Positions 17,706 through 25,984 of a stretch of DNA of 64,000 bases are shown here, piece after piece. Position 1 is the first letter of the stretch. Each line of letters opens with the position of its first letter. The notes beneath the pieces were generated by a model. It saw only the letters and a program-made list of their open reading frames with translations, did no database searches and had not been told where the DNA came from. The DNA is from an uncultured Anaeroplasmataceae bacterium (lineage in GTDB: Bacteria > Bacillota_I > Bacilli_A > Acholeplasmatales > Anaeroplasmataceae). The position numbers and the translations under genes were made by a program. The stretch spans positions 71,347-135,346 of the forward strand of contig CAJTTN010000003.1 in NCBI GenBank assembly GCA_910579215.1, read 5' to 3'.

Positions 17706-18899
17706 TCATGCTAAGAGTGTATTCATAAATTGTTCAATTAGCTCCTCGTAATCTCCATAAAGTATAATATGATGATTGCCACAAGGATGCTTCAACAATT
17801 CTTTAACACTTTTATTTAAACGTACATTGATTTGAGTACGGCATAAATTAGACTCATTTAGATTATTCATTAATATTCCTTTAGAAACGAAATAATGCTT
17901 CAAATCGGAGGACATACGAAATACAGTTATATTTCCTGTTTTTAATTCACCCTTAATTGCAACCCCTATACCACTTTCAAAATGAGTATCTAATTTATAA
18001 CTATCTTTAATCATGTCTAATGGAATCGTACAATGTGCAAAAACAACACTATTATGCTCTACATCTATACGAGAGGGATTAGCTTGAAAGGAGGAATCTC
18101 CAGTTAATAATTTAACAATATACATACTTATCATAGCCATAATATCACCCTCACAGGTTCCTATATAGCCCTCTTTATTTAATTTAGCAAGTGCTAAGCA
18201 GCCTGTAGCCTTTAATGAGGTTAATAAGTCAAAACAGCGCAATGTTGCACCTTGAAGATTGTTTTGTTTTATAATTTCTAACATTGCATCATAAATTTGG
18301 ATGGATGCATGCATATCCTTTGCAAAGGATTCAGGAAATTCATTAGGAGAAATAGAAGAAAAATGCGGAGCTTTGGCCTTTGTTTCCAAATTTTCTAAAG
18401 GGATGTCTACTAATTCTATACCTAAAATTTTTTTAACCTCACTATACTTAGGAACTGAAGAAATTAGCCAGTTAGAAGGCTGCCCCATTACACCTAATTT
18501 TGTAGTTTTAAGTGTGTGAATTGCTTTTTCTATACTTGCTAATTCCTTTATCCTATTGACTATATAGGAAATACTTCCATGAATAATTTCTCCTTTTTTA
18601 TTTTGCTGATTCAAATAGGTTAAAATTTCTAAGGAGGCTGCTAAGCTATTATTTCCCCCATTCGTCAATAAATAATAGGGTTCTTTTAATAGAGCAATAT
18701 TTTCTAAAAATAAACCTTCAGACCCGCCTGTTTGTATAAAAATAAGTTTTAAATCACAATCATAATCTTCTAAAGGAGCAAACTCTAAGCTAGTATGTAT
18801 TCCTTGTTCTATTGCAGAAAGAAAGCTTTGAATTTCTTTATCAAACTGATTAGAATGCTGTAATTTTGATTTAAATGTGGCTATTTTAATTTTTAACAT
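17706..18899 (-). CDS. L-fucose/L-arabinose isomerase-fold protein of unknown substrate
   Basis: 397 aa from an ATG with AGGAGA six bases upstream (18899), 14 bp after purB. The sequence resembles the FucI/AraA C-terminal family: a Rossmann-like N-terminal half with LKLIFIQTGGSEGLF and PYYLLTNGGNNSLAASLEIL, a GVMGQPSNWLI turn near residue 148, then GATLRCFDLL, GCLALAKLN and YIGTCEGDIMAMISM (about residues 215-258), with FAHCT further on. Glutamate, aspartate and histidine in those blocks could bind a metal. Both purB neighbourhood and substrate remain unexplained; a true sugar isomerase role is not proven. Confidence 0.6.
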   Translation of the reverse strand: MLKIKIATFKSKLQHSNQFDKEIQSFLSAIEQGIHTSLEFAPLEDYDCDLKLIFIQTGGSEGLFLENIALLKEPYYLLTNGGNNSLAASLEILTYLNQQNKKGEIIHGSISYIVNRIKELASIEKAIHTLKTTKLGVMGQPSNWLISSVPKYSEVKKILGIELVDIPLENLETKAKAPHFSSISPNEFPESFAKDMHASIQIYDAMLEIIKQNNLQGATLRCFDLLTSLKATGCLALAKLNKEGYIGTCEGDIMAMISMYIVKLLTGDSSFQANPSRIDVEHNSVVFAHCTIPLDMIKDSYKLDTHFESGIGVAIKGELKTGNITVFRMSSDLKHYFVSKGILMNNLNESNLCRTQINVRLNKSVKELLKHPCGNHHIILYGDYEELIEQFMNTLLA

Positions 18900-18913
18900 T
18901 TTGATCTCTCCTT

Positions 18914-20206
18914 TTACTTTAAACAACGATTGTAGATATATTCAATATTATTGAAATAATATTCTAACGTAAAGCAATCTAAAAGTGCTTCTTTAGCTAT
19001 ATGTTTCATCACCTGTGTATTATTTACTAATAGTGTTTGAAAATCTTGTTTGGTGTTGTACGCCTCCATTGCTATAGGCTGAACTAAATCATAAGCCTCT
19101 TCTCTAGAAAGCCCTGCTTCAATTAAGGCATTCATAACTCTTTGGGAAAAAATTACACCATTCGTTTTATAGATATTTTCAAGCATAACATCCTCATAAA
19201 CTACTAAATTTTCTATAATTCCATTAAACCTATGCAGCATATAATCTAAAAGCATTGTAGCATCTGGTAAAATAATACGTTCCGCAGAGGAATGAGAAAT
19301 ATCTCTTTCATGCCATAAGGCTATACTCTCATAGGCAGTATGCATATAACCTCTCATAACTCTAGAGCATCCACAGATATTCTCTGAAGAAATTGGATTC
19401 CTTTTATGTGGCATAGCAGAGGATCCCTTTTGCCCCTTAGAAAAAGCTTCTTCTGCCTCATGTACCTCTGTGCGCTGTAAATGTCTAATCTCAAGCGCCA
19501 TTTGTTCTAATGATGAAGCTATTGTGGCCAAGGTAGCTATATAATAGGCATGTCGATCTCTTTGTAAAATTTGAGTAGAAATATTTGCAGATTGTATACC
19601 TAATTTTTCACAAACATAATTTTGAATATAGGGAGGGATATTAGCAAAATTGCCTACTGCACCACTCATTTTACCAGCCTCAACCTCTTTACGCACCTCT
19701 TGAAATCTTTTTAAATTTCGCTGCATTTCCTCATACCACAATAAGAACTTTAATCCAAAAGAGGTAATGTCTGCATGAATTCCATGAGTTCTTCCAATAC
19801 ATGGAACCTTTTTATATTTTAAGGCTCTATCCTTTAATGTCTGCATAAACTCTAGGATATCTTCTAAAAGAATGTCATTTGCCTGTTTTAATAGGTAACC
19901 ATTTGCTGTATCCACCACATCTGTAGAAGTAAGACCATAATGTATCCATTTCCTTTCCTCTCCTAAGGATTCAGATACCGCTCTTGTAAATGCAACTACA
20001 TCATGTCTTGTTTGTTGTTCTAGCTCATAGATACGATGGATATCAAATTTTGCATTCTTCTCTAGTTTTTCCACATCTGCCTTAGGAATTACATTAATCT
20101 CACTCCATGCCTTACAAGCAAGAAGCTCTACCTGAAGAAATGCATTAAATTTATTTTCATCTGTCCAAATTTTTTGCATAGCTGGTCTACTGTAACGTGC
20201 AATCAT
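18914..20206 (-). CDS. purB: Adenylosuccinate lyase PurB
   Basis: 430-aa enzyme of the fumarase/aspartase superfamily that splits SAICAR and adenylosuccinate in purine synthesis. Seen: RYSRPAMQKIWTDENKF start, TSTDVVDTANG, TGRTHGIHAD-like block (IGRTHGIHADITSFG) with the catalytic histidine, and the signature GSSAMPHKRNPI near residue 263. ATG with AAAGGAGTAAGAT, 3 bp after folD, so the pair is one operon. Length is normal. Confidence 0.97.
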   Translation of the reverse strand: MIARYSRPAMQKIWTDENKFNAFLQVELLACKAWSEINVIPKADVEKLEKNAKFDIHRIYELEQQTRHDVVAFTRAVSESLGEERKWIHYGLTSTDVVDTANGYLLKQANDILLEDILEFMQTLKDRALKYKKVPCIGRTHGIHADITSFGLKFLLWYEEMQRNLKRFQEVRKEVEAGKMSGAVGNFANIPPYIQNYVCEKLGIQSANISTQILQRDRHAYYIATLATIASSLEQMALEIRHLQRTEVHEAEEAFSKGQKGSSAMPHKRNPISSENICGCSRVMRGYMHTAYESIALWHERDISHSSAERIILPDATMLLDYMLHRFNGIIENLVVYEDVMLENIYKTNGVIFSQRVMNALIEAGLSREEAYDLVQPIAMEAYNTKQDFQTLLVNNTQVMKHIAKEALLDCFTLEYYFNNIEYIYNRCLK

Positions 20207-20209
20207 ATC

Positions 20210-21067
20210 TTACTCCTTTACATGCTTTAAAAAGCATTCAATTGTATTTTCCATCAAACAACAAATCGTCATAGGTCCAACACCTCCTGGAACCTTCGTA
20301 ATGTATTCCGCTTTAGTCTTAACCTGTTCAAAATCAACATCCCCACAAAGCTTATTTGTATCAATATCTCTATTGACACCTACATCTATAACCACTGCCC
20401 CATCCTTAACCATATCGGCAGTCACAAATTTTGGCTTCCCTATAGCTGCAACTAAAATATCTGCTTCTTTCGTAATAGAAGCTAGATTTTTTGTTTTACT
20501 GTGACAAATCGTTACTGTAGCATTACGATCTAATAAAAGCTTTGAAACGGGCATTCCTACTATATTACTTCTTCCAAGAACACAGGCTCTTTTTCCCTCA
20601 ATCGGATATTCTATAGAATCTAAAAGCTCAATTATACCTTTAGGGGTACAAGATATGATGCCAGGCTGTTTTAAATATAAGCTCGCTACGTTTTCTTTAT
20701 GAAACCCATCCACATCCTTATCTTTACGTATGGCTTGAATAATACTTTCTGTATGAATATGTCCAGGTAATGGAAGCTGTACAAGAATACCATCAACCCT
20801 ATCATCAGAATTTAATGTGTGTATTATTTCTAATAATTCATTTTCTGAAATAGTACTTTCTTTTCGAATGGTTGTATTCAAAATACCTATCTCAGAACAG
20901 GCCTTTTCCTTGCCAGAAACATAAGACATACTCCCTGGATCCTCTCCTACTAGCACAACTGCCAAATGTGGAAATCTTCCATATAATGAGGAATAAGCTT
21001 CCACCTCTTCCTTCATTTTCATTTTTTTATTTTTTGCAAGTTCCTTACCAGAGATAACAATTGCCAT
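20210..21067 (-). CDS. folD: Bifunctional methylene-THF dehydrogenase / methenyl-THF cyclohydrolase FolD
   Basis: 285 aa. Interconverts 5,10-methylene-, methenyl- and 10-formyl-THF. Seen: VVLVGEDPGSMSYVSGKEKA with the active-site Tyr and Lys region, QLPLPGHI, DVDGFH, the NADP-binding VLGRSNIVGMPVSKLL, and the C-terminal signature PGGVGPMT. The ATG at 21065-21067 (MAIVISGKEL) has AAGGTG seven bases upstream and is preferred to a GTG three codons earlier. With fhs it completes a one-carbon route that feeds formyl-THF to purine synthesis, matching its place in front of purB. Confidence 0.97.
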   Translation of the reverse strand: MAIVISGKELAKNKKMKMKEEVEAYSSLYGRFPHLAVVLVGEDPGSMSYVSGKEKACSEIGILNTTIRKESTISENELLEIIHTLNSDDRVDGILVQLPLPGHIHTESIIQAIRKDKDVDGFHKENVASLYLKQPGIISCTPKGIIELLDSIEYPIEGKRACVLGRSNIVGMPVSKLLLDRNATVTICHSKTKNLASITKEADILVAAIGKPKFVTADMVKDGAVVIDVGVNRDIDTNKLCGDVDFEQVKTKAEYITKVPGGVGPMTICCLMENTIECFLKHVKE

Positions 21068-21094
21068 ACCTATCACCTTATCCTTTTACTAGGT

Positions 21095-21103
21095 ATTATA
21101 ACA
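21095..21103 (-). promoter_or_regulatory. folD-purB promoter, extended -10
   Basis: Minus strand TGTTATAAT (21095-21103) 28 nt before the folD ATG; no convincing -35. No THF riboswitch or PurR-like box was recognised in the short leader. Confidence 0.6.
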
Positions 21104-21130
21104 TTAATTTTGATTGAAAAAAAGATACTA

Positions 21131-21164
21131 TAAAAAGAAAAACTCATACCAATGTGATATGAGT
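21131..21164 (-). terminator. Terminator after the XRE regulator gene
   Basis: ACTCATA / TATGAGT stem with 9-nt loop followed by TTTTTC on the minus strand. Confidence 0.75.
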
Positions 21165-21179
21165 CAATCAACTTATTAT

Positions 21180-21902
21180 TTAATTTAGATCTAACTCTTG
21201 TAACTCTTCTAAATTTTCTTCCTCAAAATCTTTAAGAAGAAAGTTCTTTTTTAGAACTTTCAAAGTTAAACAAAGAATCATAAAAGCCAGGATTAATCCG
21301 TTCAGTAAGAAAAATCCCACTCTTAAATCACTAAGATTAGTAACTATGAAATAAGGAATTAAGAGTCCACTCAATACTAATGCTATAATAATTATAATTG
21401 TTCTAGCTTTAAAAAGGGAAGTGAAGCTTTTTTTGTTTTTATTTAGATTAAATAGCATGGTTATAATGGGTATACTCATAACAACCAAGAATTGTAGCAA
21501 TAAAAAATAATTACCTAATGAATATAAATTACTAAATAAAAATTGAAAATACAATCCCGTTTGAACATAAGGTAAAAAACCAAAAATCACAAAAAGAAGT
21601 ATAAAGCCTAAACTAAACCAGACTCCATAGCTTCTATTCTGGTTATAAAAACTTTTCTTTTTAGTTACAATTGGAGTATCAACAACTATTTTTCTTGGTT
21701 CTCCATTAATAATTTCATCAATAGTAACTCCATACAACTTAGACAATTGTTCTAAAATTGTTATATCTGGTATTGCCTCTGATCGTTCCCATTTAGATAC
21801 CGCCTGGAATGTTACTCCCATAAGTTCTGCTAAGCTCGCCTGAGATAAATCCTTTCCCTTTCTTAATTCTATTAAATAATTCGCCATTTTTTCTCTATTC
21901 AT
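21180..21902 (-). CDS. XRE-family regulator with C-terminal membrane domain
   Basis: 240 aa. Residues 1-65 are a Cro/C1 helix-turn-helix (LRKGKDLSQASLAELMGVTF, AVSKWERSEAIPD, LSKLYGVTIDEIINGE). After a short basic linker come four predicted membrane spans (about residues 92-108, 125-150, 170-188, 195-212) and a Glu-rich tail (LKDFEEENLEELQELDLN). Such membrane-tethered XRE proteins are common in Bacillota; their signal is usually unknown. ATG with AAGGAGG upstream. It stands alone between two terminators, so it is monocistronic. Confidence 0.85.
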   Translation of the reverse strand: MNREKMANYLIELRKGKDLSQASLAELMGVTFQAVSKWERSEAIPDITILEQLSKLYGVTIDEIINGEPRKIVVDTPIVTKKKSFYNQNRSYGVWFSLGFILLFVIFGFLPYVQTGLYFQFLFSNLYSLGNYFLLLQFLVVMSIPIITMLFNLNKNKKSFTSLFKARTIIIIIALVLSGLLIPYFIVTNLSDLRVGFFLLNGLILAFMILCLTLKVLKKNFLLKDFEEENLEELQELDLN

Positions 21903-21955
21903 ATCCGTAGCCTCCTTATCTATACTATACTCTAAATATCATAGAAAATACAAGA

Positions 21956-21987
21956 AACTCATAATTGAAAAATATCAACTATGAGTT
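21956..21987 (-). terminator. Terminator after the HprK/PEPCK-like gene
   Basis: 13-bp stem AACTCATAGTTGA / TCAATTATGAGTT (one G-U pair) followed by TTCTTG-TATTTT on the minus strand. Confidence 0.8.
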
Positions 21988-21992
21988 GAGTG

Positions 21993-23705
21993 CTAGGATT
22001 CTAGAATTTTATATAGTTGTTCGGCCGCACCTCTAGGACCATCCTGCTGATGACCAGAAAGTCCAAGCTTTGTATACAGTTCTCCAATAAATACCTTATT
22101 TTCAAATAGTCTTGAAAAATAAATATCTAAAAGTTTTCTAGTTTGTTCTTCTCTTTGAACTGGTCCAAATGGATTAGCAAAAAAGGATTCAACAAGTCCG
22201 ACCTCCTGCGTTGTTCCTTTTGCAAAGCGAGCTCCCTGAATAAAGGTATCTAATGCTTCATTCAAATGTTCAAATTTCTTTAGCTGCAAGGGAGCATCCT
22301 CAAAATTATTGGCATATAAAACCATATCTACCTTGTAGCCCTTCATAATCTGATTATAGGTTGCTACAGGTATAACCAATCGTGAATTTATTTTATCTGG
22401 ATTCATAAAAATGGCACGATCCATTTCTCTATAGGCATAACCAGAAGCCATATCATCTAATCGGACAAAGGCTCCAATTTCTGTTCCATATGCAATGACC
22501 TCTCCGTCAATGAGCTTAAAGGTTCCCATGTCATCAAAAACTGTCAATTGTGAAGATATTTGCTCGCCAGCATACTCGCTTAAGGCTTCTAAGGATTCAC
22601 TTTTTCCAGCACCACTATCTCCAATAATTACAACATTTTTAGTAGTACCATTTTTCAAGGTTAAGCTTACACAGGCACCATGTAAAGGTAAATTTCCATT
22701 GTCTATCATTTTCACATTATATAGCGTTAGAAGCATCTTTTTCATATAACCAAAATAATCAACACTTGAGCTTCTAGGCGCAACACCTAAATAAATATCG
22801 TCTTCCTTATCATGATAAAAATAAGATTCCCCTTGGTAATCTGCACCAAAAATATATAATAAATCTGGCTTTTGATTTAAGCATTTATATAAAGGGACAA
22901 ATTCAAATAAATTACATAAAGTTAAGCCTAAGGCTAAAAAGTCCCTATGAAAGTAAACGTACGCTAGCGCACTCCCAACTCTTGCAGCATAACAGTAAAA
23001 CTCTTCTGCCTTGAAGTGATTCGAAATAGAAGGTATTGGATCTGTAAATGCCTCTGGGTAAGTACCTGTACGTTTATTTTTGGAAGAATATGTTATAAAA
23101 GGGGGACGTATTAAAACCTGTTCTAAGACGGCAGCCTTAGATAAAAATGCATACTTACTTTCCTTTCCCATCCAATTATGCTTAGATATCATTAAGCCTG
23201 CATTAACTCCTGATGGTAATGATCTATATATAGAAAATGCCTCACCTAATACTTTATGACAAATGGTTCGATAGGTGCTTAAAATAACATTTGTAAATTG
23301 ATTCATAATAACAGTGAAGGAGGCATTTTCAACACCACTCATTCTACTTTTTGAATATACTAAGCCATATCTTTCTATACGACGCCAATAGTCATAAAAA
23401 TTCTCAATAAGCTCATATAAAATATCTGTATGTTCTAGGATTAGCTTAAAATGCTTACTCAGCTTACTAATTTCATTTAATTCAAATTCTAATAAAAGCT
23501 TAAATAAAATGATGTAATCTTTTTTCGGATTTGGCAAAATTTCAATAATTCTTAATACATCCTGTTTTTCTACCTTGTATATATGGTCCAAAAATTTACC
23601 CCACACATCCTTAAAGCATGCAGAATTTAATACCTCTATTTCGTTCTTACAAAATCTTTCTGAAAAATTTAAAATTACTTGTCTTTGATTTATTATGTAA
23701 TCCAT
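21993..23705 (-). CDS. HPr kinase/PEPCK-superfamily P-loop protein, function unknown
   Basis: 570 aa. A Walker A loop GDSGAGKSE sits near residues 361-369, the exact style of HPr kinase (GDSGxGKSE) and close to PEPCK (GxSGTGKT). VFDDMGTFKLIDGE follows with an acidic pair at the Walker B position, then YGTEIGAFVRLDD and SRLVIPVATYNQI. The 350-residue N-terminal half is not recognised (ARVGSALAYVYFHRDF, FEFVPLYKCLNQKPDLLYIF). Too long for HprK (about 310 aa) and lacking the HPrK signature; PEPCK would need a Mn/substrate set I cannot place. Starts 18 bp after fhs and so is co-transcribed with it. A nucleotide-dependent kinase role is the safest inference. Confidence 0.65.
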   Translation of the reverse strand: MDYIINQRQVILNFSERFCKNEIEVLNSACFKDVWGKFLDHIYKVEKQDVLRIIEILPNPKKDYIILFKLLLEFELNEISKLSKHFKLILEHTDILYELIENFYDYWRRIERYGLVYSKSRMSGVENASFTVIMNQFTNVILSTYRTICHKVLGEAFSIYRSLPSGVNAGLMISKHNWMGKESKYAFLSKAAVLEQVLIRPPFITYSSKNKRTGTYPEAFTDPIPSISNHFKAEEFYCYAARVGSALAYVYFHRDFLALGLTLCNLFEFVPLYKCLNQKPDLLYIFGADYQGESYFYHDKEDDIYLGVAPRSSSVDYFGYMKKMLLTLYNVKMIDNGNLPLHGACVSLTLKNGTTKNVVIIGDSGAGKSESLEALSEYAGEQISSQLTVFDDMGTFKLIDGEVIAYGTEIGAFVRLDDMASGYAYREMDRAIFMNPDKINSRLVIPVATYNQIMKGYKVDMVLYANNFEDAPLQLKKFEHLNEALDTFIQGARFAKGTTQEVGLVESFFANPFGPVQREEQTRKLLDIYFSRLFENKVFIGELYTKLGLSGHQQDGPRGAAEQLYKILES

Positions 23706-23723
23706 TCCATCTCATCCTTTATT

Positions 23724-25382
23724 TTAAAATAAGCCTACAGCCTTTCCTCCAACTACATCCATTTTTTCAGCAGCGGGCTCCTTTGGTAGCCCAGGCATTG
23801 TCATGATTTCTCCACACAAGGCCACAATAAAGCCAGCACCTATAGATGGCTTTACCTCACGTATAGATATACTAAAATTCTCTGGTCTTCCCAAAAGCTT
23901 AGGATTGTCAGACAAAGAATATTGCGTCTTAGCCATGCATATAGGCAATTTATCCCAACCATTTTTACGCAATGCTATCATTTGATTTTTAGCTGTTTGA
24001 GAAAATTCTATTTGAGAAGCCCCATAAATTTCCTTACATATACAACTAATTTTTTCTTTTATACTTAAGCTTGTATCGTAAAGAAAAGTAAATTTTTGTT
24101 CATCCTCCTGAACAATTTTTAAAACGTGATGAGCTAAATCTAAGCCTCCAGCTCCTCCTTTAGTAAATACTTCTGATGAAGCAACAGGATGCCCATTTTC
24201 CTTAGCCCAAGTAGCCAAGGCAGCTACCTCTGCCTCAGTATCAGTGGAAAAACGATTAATTGCTATAACATATCCAACATGATATTTTTTTATATTTTCA
24301 ATATGCTTTTCTAAATTTTTTATGCCTTCTAATAGAGCTGTAACATTTTCTTTACTTAAGTCCTCTTTACAGATGCCTCCATGCATTTTTAAGGCTCTGA
24401 TTGTAGCTACAAGTACTACACAGGAGGGCTTTATATTAGCCATGCGACATTTTATATCTAAGAACTTTTCCGCCCCTAAATCTGCTCCAAATCCTGCCTC
24501 AGTAACTACATAATCTCCCAGCTTCATAGCAAGCTTCGTCGCTAAAACTGAATTACAGCCATGTGCTATATTTGCAAAGGGACCACCATGTATTAAAGTA
24601 GGTGTATGCTCTAACGTTTGAACTAAATTAGGCATTAAAGCATCCCTCATAATTAAAGTAACTGCTCCCGTAGCTTTGATATCTTCAACGGTCACAGGCT
24701 TTTTATCATAAGTATATGCAATGACCATCCGACTTATTCTTTCTTTAAAATCCTCTAATGAGCTAGCCAAGCAAAAAACAGCCATAACCTCAGAGGCCAC
24801 AGTTATATCAAAATGGTCCTCTCTAGGAACACCATGTGCACTTCCACCTAAGCCTATGATAATGTTTCTTAAGGAACGATCATTCATATCTAAGCAACGA
24901 TGAATAAGTACTCTTGTTGGGTCAATTCCCAAAGCATTTCCCTGTTGAATATGGTTATCTAGCATCGCACATATTGCATTATTCGCTGTTGTTATCGCAT
25001 GAAGATCTCCTGTAAAATGTAGGTTAATATCCTCCATAGGAATAACCTGTGCATATCCACCACCAGCAGCTCCACCCTTAACTCCCATAACAGGGCCAAA
25101 GCTAGGCTCCCTTAAAGCTACAATTACATTTTTATTTAAACGATGTAATGCATCTGCAAGTCCTATTGTAGTTGTAGATTTCCCCTCTCCTGCAGGAGTT
25201 GGATTGATGGCAGTAACTAAAATCAATTTACCTGCTTTATTACCTTTCACAGCATCTAAATGAATTTTGGCTTTAAATTTACCATATAGCTCTAAATCCT
25301 CATTTTTTAATCCTAACTGAGAAGCAATTTGTTCAATGGGTAATATTTTAGCTTCTTGGGCTATTTCTAAATCTGTCTGCAT
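23724..25382 (-). CDS. fhs: Formate-tetrahydrofolate ligase Fhs
   Basis: 552 aa; ATP-driven synthesis of 10-formyl-THF from formate. Starts MQTDLEIAQEAKILPIEQIA at an ATG with AAAAGGA nine bases upstream; the frame is open 26 codons further but that part is hydrophobic read-through of the promoter region. Seen: P-loop TPAGEGKSTTTIGLADAL (about residues 63-80), REPSFGPVMGVKGGAAGGGY, NNHLTGDLHAI-like INLHFTGDLHAITTANN, and MPGLPKEPAAE near the C-terminus. Length matches the family (about 555). Works with FolD; no acetogenesis genes are nearby, so it probably supplies purine and formyl-Met synthesis. Confidence 0.97.
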   Translation of the reverse strand: MQTDLEIAQEAKILPIEQIASQLGLKNEDLELYGKFKAKIHLDAVKGNKAGKLILVTAINPTPAGEGKSTTTIGLADALHRLNKNVIVALREPSFGPVMGVKGGAAGGGYAQVIPMEDINLHFTGDLHAITTANNAICAMLDNHIQQGNALGIDPTRVLIHRCLDMNDRSLRNIIIGLGGSAHGVPREDHFDITVASEVMAVFCLASSLEDFKERISRMVIAYTYDKKPVTVEDIKATGAVTLIMRDALMPNLVQTLEHTPTLIHGGPFANIAHGCNSVLATKLAMKLGDYVVTEAGFGADLGAEKFLDIKCRMANIKPSCVVLVATIRALKMHGGICKEDLSKENVTALLEGIKNLEKHIENIKKYHVGYVIAINRFSTDTEAEVAALATWAKENGHPVASSEVFTKGGAGGLDLAHHVLKIVQEDEQKFTFLYDTSLSIKEKISCICKEIYGASQIEFSQTAKNQMIALRKNGWDKLPICMAKTQYSLSDNPKLLGRPENFSISIREVKPSIGAGFIVALCGEIMTMPGLPKEPAAEKMDVVGGKAVGLF

Positions 25383-25391
25383 TCTTATCAT

Positions 25392-25697
25392 TCCTTTTAT
25401 ATGTTTCCTATATGATAACACAAAACCAATAGAAAGAAAATAAAAAAACATAAAGAACATGTTTTATAGCTTCCTAAAAAGCTATTACATAGACATTCGC
25501 CCAAATTATGTTAAAAAAGATGCAAAAGAACTGAGCGAAAAAATAGTGTCTATGTATGTTGACCATACCTTGAAAATCCATACAAAAAGTTTAGAATTTA
25601 CAACCCTTATATTCACATGATACTTAAAATTCACCTAGATTTTTCTAATGGATAAAAATATGTTTTTTTTCTTCAAAAAAATCCACTCTTATTTCTT
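25392..25697. other. Intergenic region upstream of fhs with a small remnant frame
   Basis: About 300 bp. On the plus strand an ATG at 25459-25461 opens 53 codons (MFYSFLKSYYIDIRPNYVKK ... ending TLIFT, stop 25618-25620) without a ribosome site; it looks like a gene remnant rather than a gene. On the minus strand TGTTATCAT (extended -10 type) at about 25399-25407 could drive fhs, and ATAGCTT-TTTAG-GAAGCTAT forms a small hairpin near 25466-25486. No THF riboswitch features recognised. Confidence 0.4.
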
Positions 25698-25731
25698 AAA
25701 AAAATAAAAACCCAAAGAACAATTCTTTAGG
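25698..25731 (-). terminator. Terminator after the YjcZ-like gene
   Basis: CCTAAAGAA / TTCTTTGGG stem, 3-nt loop, then TTTTTATTTTTTT on the minus strand. Confidence 0.85.
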
Positions 25732-25756
25732 CTTACAATATTAATATATTTATAAA

Positions 25757-25891
25757 TTAATATGCCCAAGCAGCACCGACAAGTATAACTAAGATAAATA
25801 GTACTAAAATAAATGCAAAGCCGCCACCGCAAGGTGTATTACAATTATTTGTTGTTGTCGTATTGGTATTATTACAACAAGTGTTTGCCAT
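25757..25891 (-). CDS. YjcZ-family mini-protein
   Basis: 44 aa: an N-terminal Asn/Thr/Cys-rich part (MANTCCNNTNTTTTNN, CNTPC) followed by GGGFAFILVLFILVILVGA and WAY. The Gly-rich turn plus single hydrophobic helix is the hallmark of the YjcZ/SscA family, described in spore-forming Bacilli. ATG with a strong AGGGGTGAT ribosome site; own terminator on both sides, so a monocistronic short transcript. A CATATACTA element (25908-25916) resembles mother-cell sigma -10 boxes (CATAnnnTA) but lies so close to the ATG that this is weak. Family members occur outside proven sporulation; spore role not claimed. Confidence 0.85.
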   Translation of the reverse strand: MANTCCNNTNTTTTNNCNTPCGGGFAFILVLFILVILVGAAWAY

Positions 25892-25946
25892 GATATCACC
25901 CCTAATTTAGTATATGTAAAAGCAAAGTAGGATTGATAAGACAAAT

Positions 25947-25976
25947 AAAGAAAATAGCAGAAAAAATATTCTGCTA
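25947..25976 (-). terminator. Terminator after the HtrA-like gene
   Basis: TAGCAGAA / TTCTGCTA stem with a short A/T loop followed by TTTTCTTT on the minus strand. Confidence 0.8.
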
Positions 25977-25984
25977 CCTCTTTT

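Noticed and set aside
25383..25756. THF riboswitch before fhs (and before folD at 21068-21130)
   Set aside because: No matching stem arrangement; the folD leader is too short.
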